From Flectobacillus sp. BAB-3569 (GTDB lineage Bacteria > Bacteroidota > Bacteroidia > Cytophagales > Spirosomataceae), in assembly GCF_002270355.1 (NCBI RefSeq), contig NZ_NJFZ01000020.1:332385-396384 (forward strand): DNA of 64,000 nucleotides. Reading direction: 5' to 3'. The notes under the pieces were generated by a model that did no database searches, was not told the origin of the DNA, and worked only from the letters and a program-made list of their open reading frames with translations. How positions within the stretch are numbered: position 1 is the first letter of the stretch; every line of letters begins with the position of its first letter. The position numbers were made by a program, and so were the translations under genes. Positions 18,564 through 27,934 of this stretch are shown here, in pieces.

Positions 18564-18614
18564 ACTGTTTCAGCACTCATACGAGGTAGTATTGCCCCAA
18601 CTTCATAATTTTAT

Positions 18615-19724
18615 CTATTTAATAAAATGTTCTAATGCTATTTTGAGCTCTTCGCCTCTCAAGTTTTTGGCGATAATTTTGCCCGTTTTATCTAACAAAA
18701 AATTAGTAGGAATCGAAGAGATTAAGTAGCGTTTGGCCACCTGTCCTTCCATTCCATTCCCGTCGCAAACCTGTTTCCATTGGAGCGAATCCGTCTCAAT
18801 GGCCTTTGTCCAACTCTTTGTATTATCATCAATCGAAACGCCTATTATCTCAAAATCTTTTTCTTTAAACTGTTGATATAGCTGCACCAAATTGGGGTTT
18901 TCTTGGCGACAAGGTCCGCACCAGCTAGCCCAAAAGTCAATGAGAACAAACTTGCCTTGCATTGATGATAATTGGAAGGCATTTCCGTTTACATCCTTTA
19001 TCGTAAATGCAGGGGCTATTTTGCCAACACTCACTTTTTCATTTTCATACAAATAAGATTGAATCTTTTTTCCATAAAATGATTTCTTTACAACATCAGT
19101 CAAAACCTCAAAACTTTCACGTGCTTTTTCTTCCTGATTAGCCTGTATAAACCTAGATTTGATGACCATCGCACTAACCATCGAATTGGGGTGAGATTTG
19201 ACAAATTCGGTGGTTACACTATCATAAAAAGATTCAACTTTGGTAAAAATGGCATAGATTCTTCTTTGTTTTTCGGGAGATGTCAGGGTAGAATCTGCCT
19301 CTACAGCACTGACTCCTTTGGCAAATTTTCGTCCCAGTTTTATCTGTTCTTGATAAATATCCATGTCGTCATTGGCACTCGAACCTTGTATTTGAGCATG
19401 TTCCAAATCCCCTGCTTTCGCTTTTACCAGTATATTCCCCGCCTGTACTACTATTTTTCGTTCGTCAGTCATGGGACTGAGATATAGGGTAACAGTTTGA
19501 GGATATGCCATTTTTCCTTGAAATCGAAAAACGCCATCTTTTGAAAAAACAGAATCAATTATTTCCTTTTCGTGGAAATAGCTTTTCAAAAAGACTTTCC
19601 GATTTTTGAGTCCTTCAATTTTACCACTAATCTGATACCTTTGAGTTTGTTCAGGTTGTTTCTGTCCCAATACACTTGAACATATCAAAAGTAACCACAG
19701 CAAACCATTTCCAATTTTTTTCAT
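18615..19724 (-). CDS. TlpA-type thioredoxin with N-terminal DUF4369
   Basis: Periplasmic disulfide reductase, 369 residues, intact paralogue of the preceding gene. Signal peptide 1-20; DUF4369-type beta-rich domain about 30-130 (YQISGKIEGLKNRKVFLKSY); helical linker about 130-235; thioredoxin domain about 238-369 with FWASWCGPCRQENPN and the cis-Pro segment ISSIPTNFLLDKTGKI. Follows SusD in the same direction with a 256-base gap holding a repeat. In Bacteroidota such proteins are frequent next to SusCD genes, but their substrate is not established; supply of electrons by the nearby DsbD is my inference. Confidence 0.93.
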   Translation of the reverse strand: MKKIGNGLLWLLLICSSVLGQKQPEQTQRYQISGKIEGLKNRKVFLKSYFHEKEIIDSVFSKDGVFRFQGKMAYPQTVTLYLSPMTDERKIVVQAGNILVKAKAGDLEHAQIQGSSANDDMDIYQEQIKLGRKFAKGVSAVEADSTLTSPEKQRRIYAIFTKVESFYDSVTTEFVKSHPNSMVSAMVIKSRFIQANQEEKARESFEVLTDVVKKSFYGKKIQSYLYENEKVSVGKIAPAFTIKDVNGNAFQLSSMQGKFVLIDFWASWCGPCRQENPNLVQLYQQFKEKDFEIIGVSIDDNTKSWTKAIETDSLQWKQVCDGNGMEGQVAKRYLISSIPTNFLLDKTGKIIAKNLRGEELKIALEHFIK

Positions 19725-19837
19725 AATACCTATTCTTGTTTCAAAATGAAATTACAAAACATCTAGGAAACAAGAATAGGTATCTTGGAATATTAGTGCG
19801 GAATTGTGAGTTAGACCAATTTGAAAGGTTACAAACA

Positions 19838-19950
19838 ATTGCGGATTTAGGATTGTTGATTGCGGAAATATTGAAAGTACCTTCATTTTTTTGGGGTAAA
19901 AAAAGTAGGTTATACTTCCTCAATCCAACATCCGATATCCGAAATGGATA
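19838..19950. repeat. Inverted-repeat element between susD and tlpA
   Basis: GCGGATTTAGGATTGTTGAT at the left and the complement of a similar string (…CCAACATCCGATATCCGAAA) at the right; same family as 18490-18563. Confidence 0.5.
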
Positions 19951-19980
19951 TACTACTAACTCACCATTCTACATCAGCAC

Positions 19981-21354
19981 CTAGTACCCTGGGTTTTGAG
20001 TCAAATTTTTATTGGCAGCACGCTGGTTTTCAGGAATTGGGAATAACACAGAGGTTGATTTCCAAGTATTTTTTCTAATTCCTCCCAAAACAGCATCGGC
20101 ACGACCTGTACGTTTCAAATCAAGCCAACGATGTCCCCATTCGCCAAATAGTTCTAGCTGTCTCTCTTTTTCAATAGCCAGTAACAATTGGTCTTTGGTA
20201 ATAGCATTAGGCAAGGCCGCTAAGCCAGCTCTTTTACGGATAATATCTACCTCGGCTTTGGCCTCCGCGATTTTACCTTGCTGAGCTTTAGCTTCTGCAT
20301 CAATTAAGTACAATTCTGCAAAACGCAAACCTACGTTGTATTCATTTCCAGTGCCAGTTCTTACTTTGTACTTATTGACAAAGTAATATTTTACACCACC
20401 TACAGTCGTAACACCTGCCCAGTTTATTTTTCTTAAATCAGCATCCTCAAATGATTTGTAGAGAGTATCTACAAGCGTGTAGGCAGGAATAACACCAGAG
20501 GCAGCTAGGAAGTTAGCCCCGAAAGTTGATACTCCAGTTAGATTAGCTTGTTGCCAAATAATTTCGTTACTTGTATTCACAAATACGTCTGCCAATGCTG
20601 GTAAAGTATAGGCTTGCGAGCTGATCACAGAGGTAGCATTCGTTTCAGCGTTTGCCCAGTCTTTTGTGTACAAATACGCTCTTGCCAGCAAAGTCGAAGC
20701 GGCATATTTATTGGCTCTAGCCTTAAACGTTCCAGCATAAGAAGCAGGAAGTTGCGCTTGCGCTTCTTTCAAGTCGGTAATGATTTGTTTCCAAACATCA
20801 GTTGCTGGCGTTCTTGGCAAAGTCGCATTGGTGGTATAATCAGCGTCAGCAGTTAACGGCATAGGTACGTCCCCAAATAAATTTACCAAATAAAAGTAAG
20901 TTAGGGCTCGAATAAATTTTGTCTCTCCTAACAATTGGTCCTTTATCGACGGCGTCAATGTTTGTGATTGGTTCAGACCAGCAATAGCGTTATTGGCATT
21001 TTTGATTTCCTGATAAGCAATATACCAAATAGAGTTTTCTACCAATGAATTAGTATTAGTCAACGCATTTCTTTCAAATTCATCGTATGAAGTATTTACC
21101 GTATTGTATTGAATATCATCCGCTGACATGCCAGGAAAGAAAGTACTTGCCTGAACAAAATTGGTCATTATACCCGTGGAATACAATCCAAGCACAGCAC
21201 TAGTTGCGGTAGCATCTGCCTTGAAAACATCCTGAGACACAACTTGTGTTGGAGGAGCACCAAGATCTACAAACGACTCACATGAGCTAAACAAAGTCGA
21301 AATAGCGATGGCTGATGCCCAAAAAACACTTTTAAATTTATGTATAGTAATCAT
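19981..21354 (-). CDS. SusD/RagB-family outer-membrane nutrient-binding lipoprotein
   Basis: Surface lipoprotein that captures substrate and acts as the lid of the SusC channel. 457 residues with a lipobox (STLFSSC, Cys at about 25), an N-terminal SusD-like domain (about 25-215, with TPR-like helices, TKFIRALTYFYLVNLFGDVP) and the C-terminal RagB/SusD domain (about 270-457, LRFAELYLIDAEAKAQQGKI, ending KNLTQNPGY). The start lies 11 bases after the susC stop codon, a typical coupled SusC-SusD pair. Substrate unknown; no glycoside hydrolase is attached to this pair, and the TlpA/DsbD neighbours suggest something other than a polysaccharide. Confidence 0.96.
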   Translation of the reverse strand: MITIHKFKSVFWASAIAISTLFSSCESFVDLGAPPTQVVSQDVFKADATATSAVLGLYSTGIMTNFVQASTFFPGMSADDIQYNTVNTSYDEFERNALTNTNSLVENSIWYIAYQEIKNANNAIAGLNQSQTLTPSIKDQLLGETKFIRALTYFYLVNLFGDVPMPLTADADYTTNATLPRTPATDVWKQIITDLKEAQAQLPASYAGTFKARANKYAASTLLARAYLYTKDWANAETNATSVISSQAYTLPALADVFVNTSNEIIWQQANLTGVSTFGANFLAASGVIPAYTLVDTLYKSFEDADLRKINWAGVTTVGGVKYYFVNKYKVRTGTGNEYNVGLRFAELYLIDAEAKAQQGKIAEAKAEVDIIRKRAGLAALPNAITKDQLLLAIEKERQLELFGEWGHRWLDLKRTGRADAVLGGIRKNTWKSTSVLFPIPENQRAANKNLTQNPGY

Positions 21355-21365
21355 AGTAATTTCTA

Positions 21366-24300
21366 TTAAAATGAGCAGTTAAGTCCTAACATGATGGTTC
21401 TGAGTGGAGGCAATACTTGCCCGATTGTTCCTGTTCCCAAACCAGAGGGCCCACCTTGAACTTGTGTCTCTGTATCCAAAATGTATTTGTTTTTTGACCA
21501 AGTAAACAAATTTTGTCCTTGAACAAACACACGGCAGTTGGTCATACCAATCGCTTTAGCAATTTGACTTGGGAACTGGTACGAAACACTTGCGGAGCGC
21601 ATTTTCAAGTAGGAAGCATCACCCCAAAAAACATCCGATGAGCTAAAGAAATTGTAAGAACTGGCAATTGCTGTACCTGCGGTAGCCGATGCCCCCGGAA
21701 GACTCGCCATATCACCTTCTTGTTTCCAAATATTCAGATAAGAGGCATTTTGGTTGGTAAGTGCTCCTGGCCTTGTGTTGATGATATTGGTTTGTCCGAA
21801 ACGATGATTGAATTGGAAGAAAATATCAAATTGGAATCCTTTATATGAAACAGAGTTTCCCAAACCACCATAGTATGGTGTTCCAAACTTGGCAACATAC
21901 CTATCGTTAAAATCCACTACGCCATCTTTATTGATATCTTCGTATTGAGCTGCTCCTGTTTTAGGATCAACGCCTAAAAAGTGTAACACTCTAGTAAAGT
22001 TGATTGGTTGACCAACGATATAAGAGCCATTTGAAAAAGTATTTTCTATACCATCAAATTTGAGTAGCTTATTTTGCGGCAAGGTAATATTGAAAGTAGT
22101 TGTCCATTTCCAATCCCCACGAGAAATATTCGTGGTATTTACCTCAAATTCCCAACCACTATTTTCAATCAAAGCTGGTAAGTTTGCTTGTACTGAGTTG
22201 TATCCACTTTGGGTTGGAACACGTAAATAGCCTATCTGATTATCTGAGCGGTTATTGTAGTATTCGGCTGTAAACAATACTTTATCTTTCAAGAAACCCA
22301 ACTCCAAGGCTGCTTCAAACTTCTTAGTAGTCTCCCATTGAATGTTGGCATTTGGTAAAGTCAAAGGAATCAACGACGGATTACTCAAATAAGTGGTTGA
22401 AGTGTTATAAAGCGGTAAATACAAGTAGTTTGAGATCTGGTCATTACCAGTTGTTCCATAACTTGCACGTAGTTTTCCGAAGCTCAAAGCTGAGATACTT
22501 TTGGCAAAATCCTCCTGTGAGAATACCCAAGCAGCCCCCAAAGCACCAAAATTACCAAAACGATTGTTAGGACCGAATCTTGAAGAACCATCACGACGGA
22601 ATGTCGCATTGACAAAATATTTGCCTTGCCAATCATAATTTAAACGTCCGAATATTGCATTGTACTTGTATTCAACAATGTTATTGTAGTTAACAGTTAT
22701 TAAACCCGCGCCAGATAGGGTATTCAACAACGCCTCCGTACTGTAATTGGAACCTGTCAAATAAAACCCATTAGAAGTATTATGTTGCCAGCTTGCTCCC
22801 ACTACCGCCAAAAGTTTGCCTTTGCCAATTTCTTTTACATATTCCGCCGTTGGTTCGATAATATAGTTTTGAGCCTTATTATCTGCAAAGTTTAAAGTAC
22901 TTGTTGGGTTTGAAGCTGGGTTCAACACGGATGCAGGCGTCAAGTTCTTCTGCTCTAAGTCTGTAATGGTATATCCAAAATTTGCCTTTAAGTTTAATCC
23001 TTTCGTTACATTATAACGAACCGTTGCATTACTAATCAAATTGGTGGTATTGGCATTGTTCTGACGCATCAAAGTCGACAAAGGATTGGTGAAGTTGTTT
23101 GACCAAAACATCTTTCCATTGGCATCGTACAAAGGTAAATTTGGAGGAAGGTTATACACTGAAGACAAATCGCTTTGTGGCAAATTTGTTTTATCCTTCG
23201 AATAACTTAACGCTAAGGTAAAATTCAATTTCTTATTTCTCGTACTATGATCTAGATTTAATCTACTCGAAAAACGTGTACTTGAGTAATCTCCTGGGAA
23301 AATCGTAGTTTCGTTACGATATCCCAAATTGAACATAAATTTGGTAAATGCATCTCCACCAGACAATGACGTTTGTACATCACTTACTTTACCTGTACCT
23401 CCCAAGAAGTACTTCTGCCAGTCGGTAGTTTTCGTTTTATCCCACAAGGTTAAATCTGGCGCATTACTTGTATTAGGTGTAACACCATCATTTCTAAATG
23501 CCTGTGTTCTTAGATCATAATATTGATCTGGACTTAGCATTGGAATAAAGCGGTTTAGTTCTGTAAAACCTGTTGAAGCATTTACATCAAATTTTGTTTT
23601 ACCAGACTGTCCTCTTTTAGTCGTAATCAACACTACGCCATTGGCACCACGAGAACCATAAATAGCAGTTGCATCGGCGTCTTTCAAAATATCAATTCGC
23701 TCAATATCGTTGGGATTAATCATGCTAAATGGGCTTACACCGCCATTTGCACCTGAAATACCAAAGGCATTGAGGTTATCAGTCGCGGGGCTACCACCAT
23801 TAAAATTGGTAAACGGCACACCATCAATCACGTACAAAGGAATTGTTCCTGATGACAATGACCCCTGACCACGAATTTGAATCTGGACGGCACTTCCCGG
23901 CAAACCATTATTTTGTGCAATTTGTGCCCCCGCAATACGCCCTGGTAAAGCAGCTAATACGTTTGATACTGGCTGTTTCCCGATTTCAGCCGAAGTAATC
24001 GACGTTACCGAACCTGTATTGATTCTTTTGGAAGAAGTACCATAGCCAATTACTACTACCTCGTCTAATGAACGAAGTGCTTGTTTCAACGAAATTTTGA
24101 GATTCGTTGCACTTCCAACGGTAACACTATACGATTCATAACCAACATAGGTAAATAATAGCACATAGCCTTTTTTCGCCACGACTCTAAATCTACCTTT
24201 TTCGTCAGTAATTGTACCAAAAGGTGTACCCTTCGCTGTCACCGAAACCCCAATCAGTGGCTCACCAGATTCGGCAGCGACTACGGTTCCTGTAACTTCT

Positions 24301-24734
24301 TCTCCTTGGTTGCTTTCGGCTTGGGCATTGGGCAAACCATTTGTTTTTAACAAATTCAAATTGTTGTCTACTACTCTCGACAAAATAATCATACGATTGT
24401 CTTGTACCGAAAATTTAATACCAAGAGGTTTCAAAAGCACCTCCAAAGCACTCCCTAGCGTTTCTTTCGAAGAGTTAAGAGATACAATTTGGTTGATATT
24501 GATTTGGCTACTACTATATACAAACTTCACCTTTGCTTCTTTCTCTAGTTTAGTTAAAGCAGCCTTTAATTTCACGTTCTCTACCTTGACGGCAATATTC
24601 TGATTTAGAATACCTTGTGCAAGATTTACATGGGCGTGAATAATTCCTGTGAACACCATAATTATGATGGCCTGACACATCGTAAACCGCATAATTCGAA
24701 GGATTAATTCTTTGATTCGATAATTTTCTGTCAT
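21366..24734 (-). CDS. SusC/RagA-type TonB-dependent receptor with STN domain
   Basis: Outer-membrane active transporter, 1122 residues. The order is: N-terminal signal segment (about 1-40), STN signalling domain (about 48-120, LKAALTKLEKEAKVKFVYSS) that talks to FecR, carboxypeptidase-regulatory-like domain (about 146-230, GTVVAAESGEPLIGVSVTAK), plug (about 240-370, GYGTSSKRINTGSVTSI, then NDIERIDILKDADATAIYGS) and beta-barrel to the C-terminal Phe. The STN domain fits control by the upstream ECF sigma / FecR pair. Coupled to susD downstream. The first bases of the gene are opposite a candidate antisense RNA (24747-24866). Imported ligand unknown. Confidence 0.97.
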   Translation of the reverse strand: MTENYRIKELILRIMRFTMCQAIIIMVFTGIIHAHVNLAQGILNQNIAVKVENVKLKAALTKLEKEAKVKFVYSSSQININQIVSLNSSKETLGSALEVLLKPLGIKFSVQDNRMIILSRVVDNNLNLLKTNGLPNAQAESNQGEEVTGTVVAAESGEPLIGVSVTAKGTPFGTITDEKGRFRVVAKKGYVLLFTYVGYESYSVTVGSATNLKISLKQALRSLDEVVVIGYGTSSKRINTGSVTSITSAEIGKQPVSNVLAALPGRIAGAQIAQNNGLPGSAVQIQIRGQGSLSSGTIPLYVIDGVPFTNFNGGSPATDNLNAFGISGANGGVSPFSMINPNDIERIDILKDADATAIYGSRGANGVVLITTKRGQSGKTKFDVNASTGFTELNRFIPMLSPDQYYDLRTQAFRNDGVTPNTSNAPDLTLWDKTKTTDWQKYFLGGTGKVSDVQTSLSGGDAFTKFMFNLGYRNETTIFPGDYSSTRFSSRLNLDHSTRNKKLNFTLALSYSKDKTNLPQSDLSSVYNLPPNLPLYDANGKMFWSNNFTNPLSTLMRQNNANTTNLISNATVRYNVTKGLNLKANFGYTITDLEQKNLTPASVLNPASNPTSTLNFADNKAQNYIIEPTAEYVKEIGKGKLLAVVGASWQHNTSNGFYLTGSNYSTEALLNTLSGAGLITVNYNNIVEYKYNAIFGRLNYDWQGKYFVNATFRRDGSSRFGPNNRFGNFGALGAAWVFSQEDFAKSISALSFGKLRASYGTTGNDQISNYLYLPLYNTSTTYLSNPSLIPLTLPNANIQWETTKKFEAALELGFLKDKVLFTAEYYNNRSDNQIGYLRVPTQSGYNSVQANLPALIENSGWEFEVNTTNISRGDWKWTTTFNITLPQNKLLKFDGIENTFSNGSYIVGQPINFTRVLHFLGVDPKTGAAQYEDINKDGVVDFNDRYVAKFGTPYYGGLGNSVSYKGFQFDIFFQFNHRFGQTNIINTRPGALTNQNASYLNIWKQEGDMASLPGASATAGTAIASSYNFFSSSDVFWGDASYLKMRSASVSYQFPSQIAKAIGMTNCRVFVQGQNLFTWSKNKYILDTETQVQGGPSGLGTGTIGQVLPPLRTIMLGLNCSF

Positions 24735-24741
24735 ACCTTTG
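24711..24741 (+). promoter_or_regulatory. Antisense promoter inside the susC start
   Basis: TTTG (24711-24714), 19 bases, TACCTTTG (24734-24741): an exact match to the Bacteroidota promoter TTTG-N19-TAnnTTTG, reading opposite to susC and placed within its first codons. Confidence 0.7.
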
Positions 24742-24746
24742 ATTGG

Positions 24747-24866
24747 GTTTTATTCTTTTTTGAAATGGAGGGATAAGACAATATTTTATCGCCACCGCTG
24801 CCGAGCGGTGTGACGAAACGAATAAATTCGAGGGCAAGAGTGCTGGAACCACTCTTGTCTTTTTTT
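24747..24866 (+). ncRNA. Candidate cis-antisense sRNA opposite susC leader
   Basis: The antisense promoter at 24711-24741 would start a transcript of about 120 bases. It contains a 7-base-pair stem (24793-24810, CACCGCT/AGCGGTG) and ends in a strong rho-independent terminator: an 8-base-pair stem CAAGAGTG/CACTCTTG (24835-24857) followed by seven T after one C (24860-24866). Short antisense RNAs opposite the susC leader are known in Bacteroides utilisation loci controlled by ECF sigma/anti-sigma pairs, where they repress the locus. The position, promoter and terminator here fit that model. Not shown by sequence alone that it is expressed. Confidence 0.65.
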
Positions 24867-25264
24867 ATGCTTGGATTTTTTTCATTTGACGTTTTGGCTT
24901 TAAGGGTTGACGAATTAGTTAAGGATATTTAATTTTTAGAGTGATAAAAATTTCAGTGCTGAATTAAGAGTTATTAATTATCAATGTAACTTTCTATTTA
25001 ATAGCATTTTACATTCAAATTTAACACAATCTTATTTTGCACTAATTCATTCAGAAAGAATCTCTCTCAGATCAAAAACAATGACTCTTTCTATTTATCT
25101 AACTTCTCATGTCGACTACTGGAACTAGTCAAATGATTGATTATTCTTTATTAAAATATTCTGTAGTTGAATGTTATTTGTTAATGGTACATCTGTTATT
25201 GGAACGTGTTTTAAAAAACCATAAATGTTTAATTTTACTTTTTACAAAATACACTTTTACAGTT

Positions 25265-25370
25265 TCGAAATCCCGCTGTTTGAGCCGTAGGCGAGTTTCG
25301 GGATTTCTTGACTTTCTTTTGTTACTTTTCTTGTGTCAAGACAAGAAAAGTAAGCAGTGGAGAAGGGATA
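25265..25370. repeat. Dispersed repeat with 13-bp hairpin, copy 1
   Basis: About 105 bases nearly identical, in inverted orientation, to 40574-40690. Its core is a perfect 13-base hairpin TTACTTTTCTTGT/ACAAGAAAAGTAA (25322-25353). It lies in the 24867-25569 gap between susC and fecR, which shows no gene; the plus-strand open frame across it is a by-product of the repeat. Confidence 0.7.
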
Positions 25371-25569
25371 TTTTGTTTTATGAAAACGGCTATATATAAT
25401 TTTAAACATCTTCTAAGAATACATTCAAAAACTCATTTAAATGCTAGAAAACGGCTGTAATCAAAACATATCTTTTACTTGATAACGATACTTTTATAAC
25501 TTTTTCAATCTTACAGATTCTTTTATTCACAAACCAAGAATCCTTGTCCCCAACTCAAAAATCAACAAT

Positions 25570-26541
25570 TTACCTACACCCATCGGCTTTCAAAAAAACT
25601 TTATTACCTTCAATCACATAACTGCCATTCATTATTTGACAAAGAATCGTCATGGTTTTATCCAATGACTGGTCTGTAAAATCCGCTGTGATTAAACAGT
25701 TACCTATCATATTATTAGTAAGTTCGAAATCTACGTCAAACTTGGTCGAGATTTTTTCTAATACATCCGACATCCGAGCATCTTCAAAGCTCATACTATA
25801 CTCAGTATTAAGCAAATACGAAGCAGTGTTTTCTGCTGTTGCTGCTTTAATCTCCTTTTCTTGTGGCATACAAATGGCCTTTCCCGATGGAAGTACCAAC
25901 GTATGCTTACTACCATTTGCCAAAGAAACTGCTACTTTGCCAGTAAATACTACCACTTCGATATGATTGCCAACTGGTCGAATATTAAAACTTGTACCTA
26001 ATACCCTTGTATTCATCCCATTGGAATGGACAATAAAAGGATGACTTGCATCTTTGGCAACCTCAAATAACGCCTCTCCAATCAAATTTACCTCACGAGT
26101 AGCATTCACAAAATGCTCAGGGTATGTCAATGAACTGTTCCCCTTTAGCCATATAATACTGCCATCTTCTAAAATCACCTTTTTTGTTTTACCAACTGAA
26201 AAGGCTTGAAAAGTTTCATTCTTTAAATCAAACGTATCATAACCCATTGGGCTCAACGCAAACACACCACCCATTACCAATAGTACAGACGCCGCAATTC
26301 TGGCAATCTTGTTAAATCCAAATGGTATGATTCTAGCAGGGGTTTCTTCGTTAAGTCGTGCTTGAATTTCTTGGTACATCTTCTCCTTCAAAGCACCTTG
26401 TTTAGCGATTTCCAGTTCTAGGGATTCATCGGTCTTTTCAGGCAATGAATCTAACCATTGTTCAATCAAGATTTTCTCAGCAGGCGAACACTTTCCTTGC
26501 TGATATTTTTCAAACAGAATTAATAATTTACGGTCTTGCAT
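25570..26541 (-). CDS. FecR-family anti-sigma factor
   Basis: Membrane anti-sigma factor for the ECF sigma factor encoded upstream, 323 residues. Cytoplasmic N-terminal domain (about 1-85, EKYQQGKCSPAEKILIEQWL), one membrane helix (about 90-108, IARIAASVLLVMGGVFAL), FecR domain (about 125-220, GSIIWLKGNSSLTYPEHF, EALFEVAKDASHPFIV) and C-terminal DUF4974 domain (about 245-323, MSFEDARMSDVLEKISTKFD). The longest frame begins at a TTG; the ATG at 26541 (MQDRKLL) matches family N-termini. Lies between its sigma factor and the STN-bearing SusC receptor, forming a complete trans-envelope signalling chain. Confidence 0.94.
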   Translation of the reverse strand: MQDRKLLILFEKYQQGKCSPAEKILIEQWLDSLPEKTDESLELEIAKQGALKEKMYQEIQARLNEETPARIIPFGFNKIARIAASVLLVMGGVFALSPMGYDTFDLKNETFQAFSVGKTKKVILEDGSIIWLKGNSSLTYPEHFVNATREVNLIGEALFEVAKDASHPFIVHSNGMNTRVLGTSFNIRPVGNHIEVVVFTGKVAVSLANGSKHTLVLPSGKAICMPQEKEIKAATAENTASYLLNTEYSMSFEDARMSDVLEKISTKFDVDFELTNNMIGNCLITADFTDQSLDKTMTILCQIMNGSYVIEGNKVFLKADGCR

Positions 26542-26776
26542 ATTTTTATGATAGTCTACAAAAGGAATAAAAGAATATTTGGACATTTTCAAAAAACACC
26601 AAATATGATTTTACCCCTTTCTACTAGTGAAGTAAATTGACAATGAAATTACACCTACTCCAAAACAAAAAAATTTAATAAAAATTTATTTTTGAGTAAA
26701 AATGCTTAGATATTGAGGGGTGTTGATTGAGTGAATCAGTGATTATTTCTCAATTTTGAAGAAAGTCCATCCACTC

Positions 26777-27301
26777 CTATCCCATTATTCCAAATACGAT
26801 TATCAAAATCAAAAAATCTCCTAAATCTTCTCGAAGATGTTTGAGGGCTTTTGTCAAATGGTTTTCGACTGTTTTGTGCGAAATATTCAATTGGAGGGCT
26901 ATCTCTTGAATGCTTAGATGCTGAATACGACTCATGCGAAATACTTCTTGGCATTTTTCGGGTAAGTCGTTCATACTTTTTTCCAACATCATCCGAAGTT
27001 CGTTAAAAGCAATACTCTCGTTGTTGGAATCGTCGAAAAGTTGATCTCGAAAGTGGGAAAATTGTTCCAAATAGTTATTCCTGACTTCGGCCGACTTCAT
27101 AAAATTCAGCATTTGGAATTTGACGGCTTGATAAAGATAACCCGAAACAGAACTTTCGATTTTGGTCGTTTTGCGATTAGCCCACAAACTTACAAATACC
27201 TCCTGAATGATTTCTTCACATGTTTCTTTGTCGCGCAAACGGTTGTAGGCATAAGCGTATAATTTGGACCAATAACGTTCATATATTTCGTCAAAGGCCA
27301 T
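26777..27301 (-). CDS. ECF RNA polymerase sigma factor
   Basis: ECF sigma factor of 174 residues, expected to switch on the downstream SusC/SusD genes when released by FecR. Region 2 about residues 1-70 (YAYNRLRDKETCEEIIQEVF, VSLWANR), region 4 about 105-160 (LPEKCQEVFRMSRIQHLSIQ, then EIALQLNISHKTVENHL). A GGAGGGA ribosome-binding site is visible before the ATG. A housekeeping-type promoter lies about 110 bases upstream. Gene order sigma-FecR-SusC-SusD is standard for Bacteroidota. Confidence 0.94.
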   Translation of the reverse strand: MAFDEIYERYWSKLYAYAYNRLRDKETCEEIIQEVFVSLWANRKTTKIESSVSGYLYQAVKFQMLNFMKSAEVRNNYLEQFSHFRDQLFDDSNNESIAFNELRMMLEKSMNDLPEKCQEVFRMSRIQHLSIQEIALQLNISHKTVENHLTKALKHLREDLGDFLILIIVFGIMG

Positions 27302-27411
27302 TGACTTTCCCTCCTGAAGAAGTGAAAAAAGTTCTATATCGCTATGTGTTGGAGCGCTTTTGATGGGTTTAAATGGAATTATTAATGATTAGTTCTCATA
27401 AATTCGATTTA

Positions 27412-27441
27412 CAAAACTATGGGACTATTTAAAAAAGCAAA
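27412..27441 (-). promoter_or_regulatory. Bacteroidota promoter for ECF sigma gene
   Basis: On the minus strand TTTG (27438-27441), 18 bases, TAGTTTTG (27412-27419), matching the primary-sigma promoter pattern. Predicted start near 27405, a leader of about 100 bases. Confidence 0.6.
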
Positions 27442-27650
27442 GCTTTTAAGCTAGTTTTTTCTGAGAGAATTTTCAAAAAACAAAATACTAATAGGTTAAA
27501 GCTCTCTGCTATTGATTGATTCTTAGAAAAAATCTCAATAGAAATTTAGATTAATGACCATTTAAAATGAATATAAGTGTAATAAAAAAAGCATTATCCT
27601 ATAAGAAAGATAGACTTAAATAGAAGATAGGATCAAGTAGTAGTGCTGCA

Positions 27651-27680
27651 TTGCGGATTTGGGATTTCTGATTTCGGAAG
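27651..27680. repeat. Half copy of the GATTTGGGATTTCTGATTTCGG repeat
   Basis: TTGCGGATTTGGGATTTCTG… matches the elements near 18490 and 34818. Only one arm is clear here. Part of the 27302-27934 gap, which holds repeats and no gene. Confidence 0.5.
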
Positions 27681-27713
27681 TAAATTGACTTACCTTTATT
27701 TTTTACAAAATAA

Positions 27714-27785
27714 TTGTAAAAGCTCCGCAGGAACAACAGAAAGCCATCTTCCTATCTTGAAGTCTTTCGCACCTACGGAGCTGAT
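27714..27785. repeat. AGCTCCGTAGG palindromic repeat, diverged copy
   Basis: GTAAAAGCTCCGCAGGAACA at the left and CGCACCTACGGAGCTGATG at the right form an inverted pair; the same motif family recurs at 43642-43817 and 63061-63180. Confidence 0.6.
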
Positions 27786-27934
27786 GAAAAATGTGGTACT
27801 AATAATGCATTTAGGTAGTAGAAAAGATTAAACTAATAGAATAACTGAGGCAAAATTTGACTATAATCTTTTGATTATGAATATCTTCAAATAACCAATA
27901 CACTGTTAACTAATAACCTTTTCCTACTTATCTC

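Noticed and set aside
24550..24852. 100-residue frame overlapping the susC start
   Set aside because: It reads through the two hairpins and the susC codons in another frame; composition is not protein-like and the antisense RNA explains the structure.
25109..25399. Plus-strand 96-residue frame upstream of fecR
   Set aside because: It runs through the dispersed repeat copied at 40574-40690 and has no similarity or ribosome-binding site.
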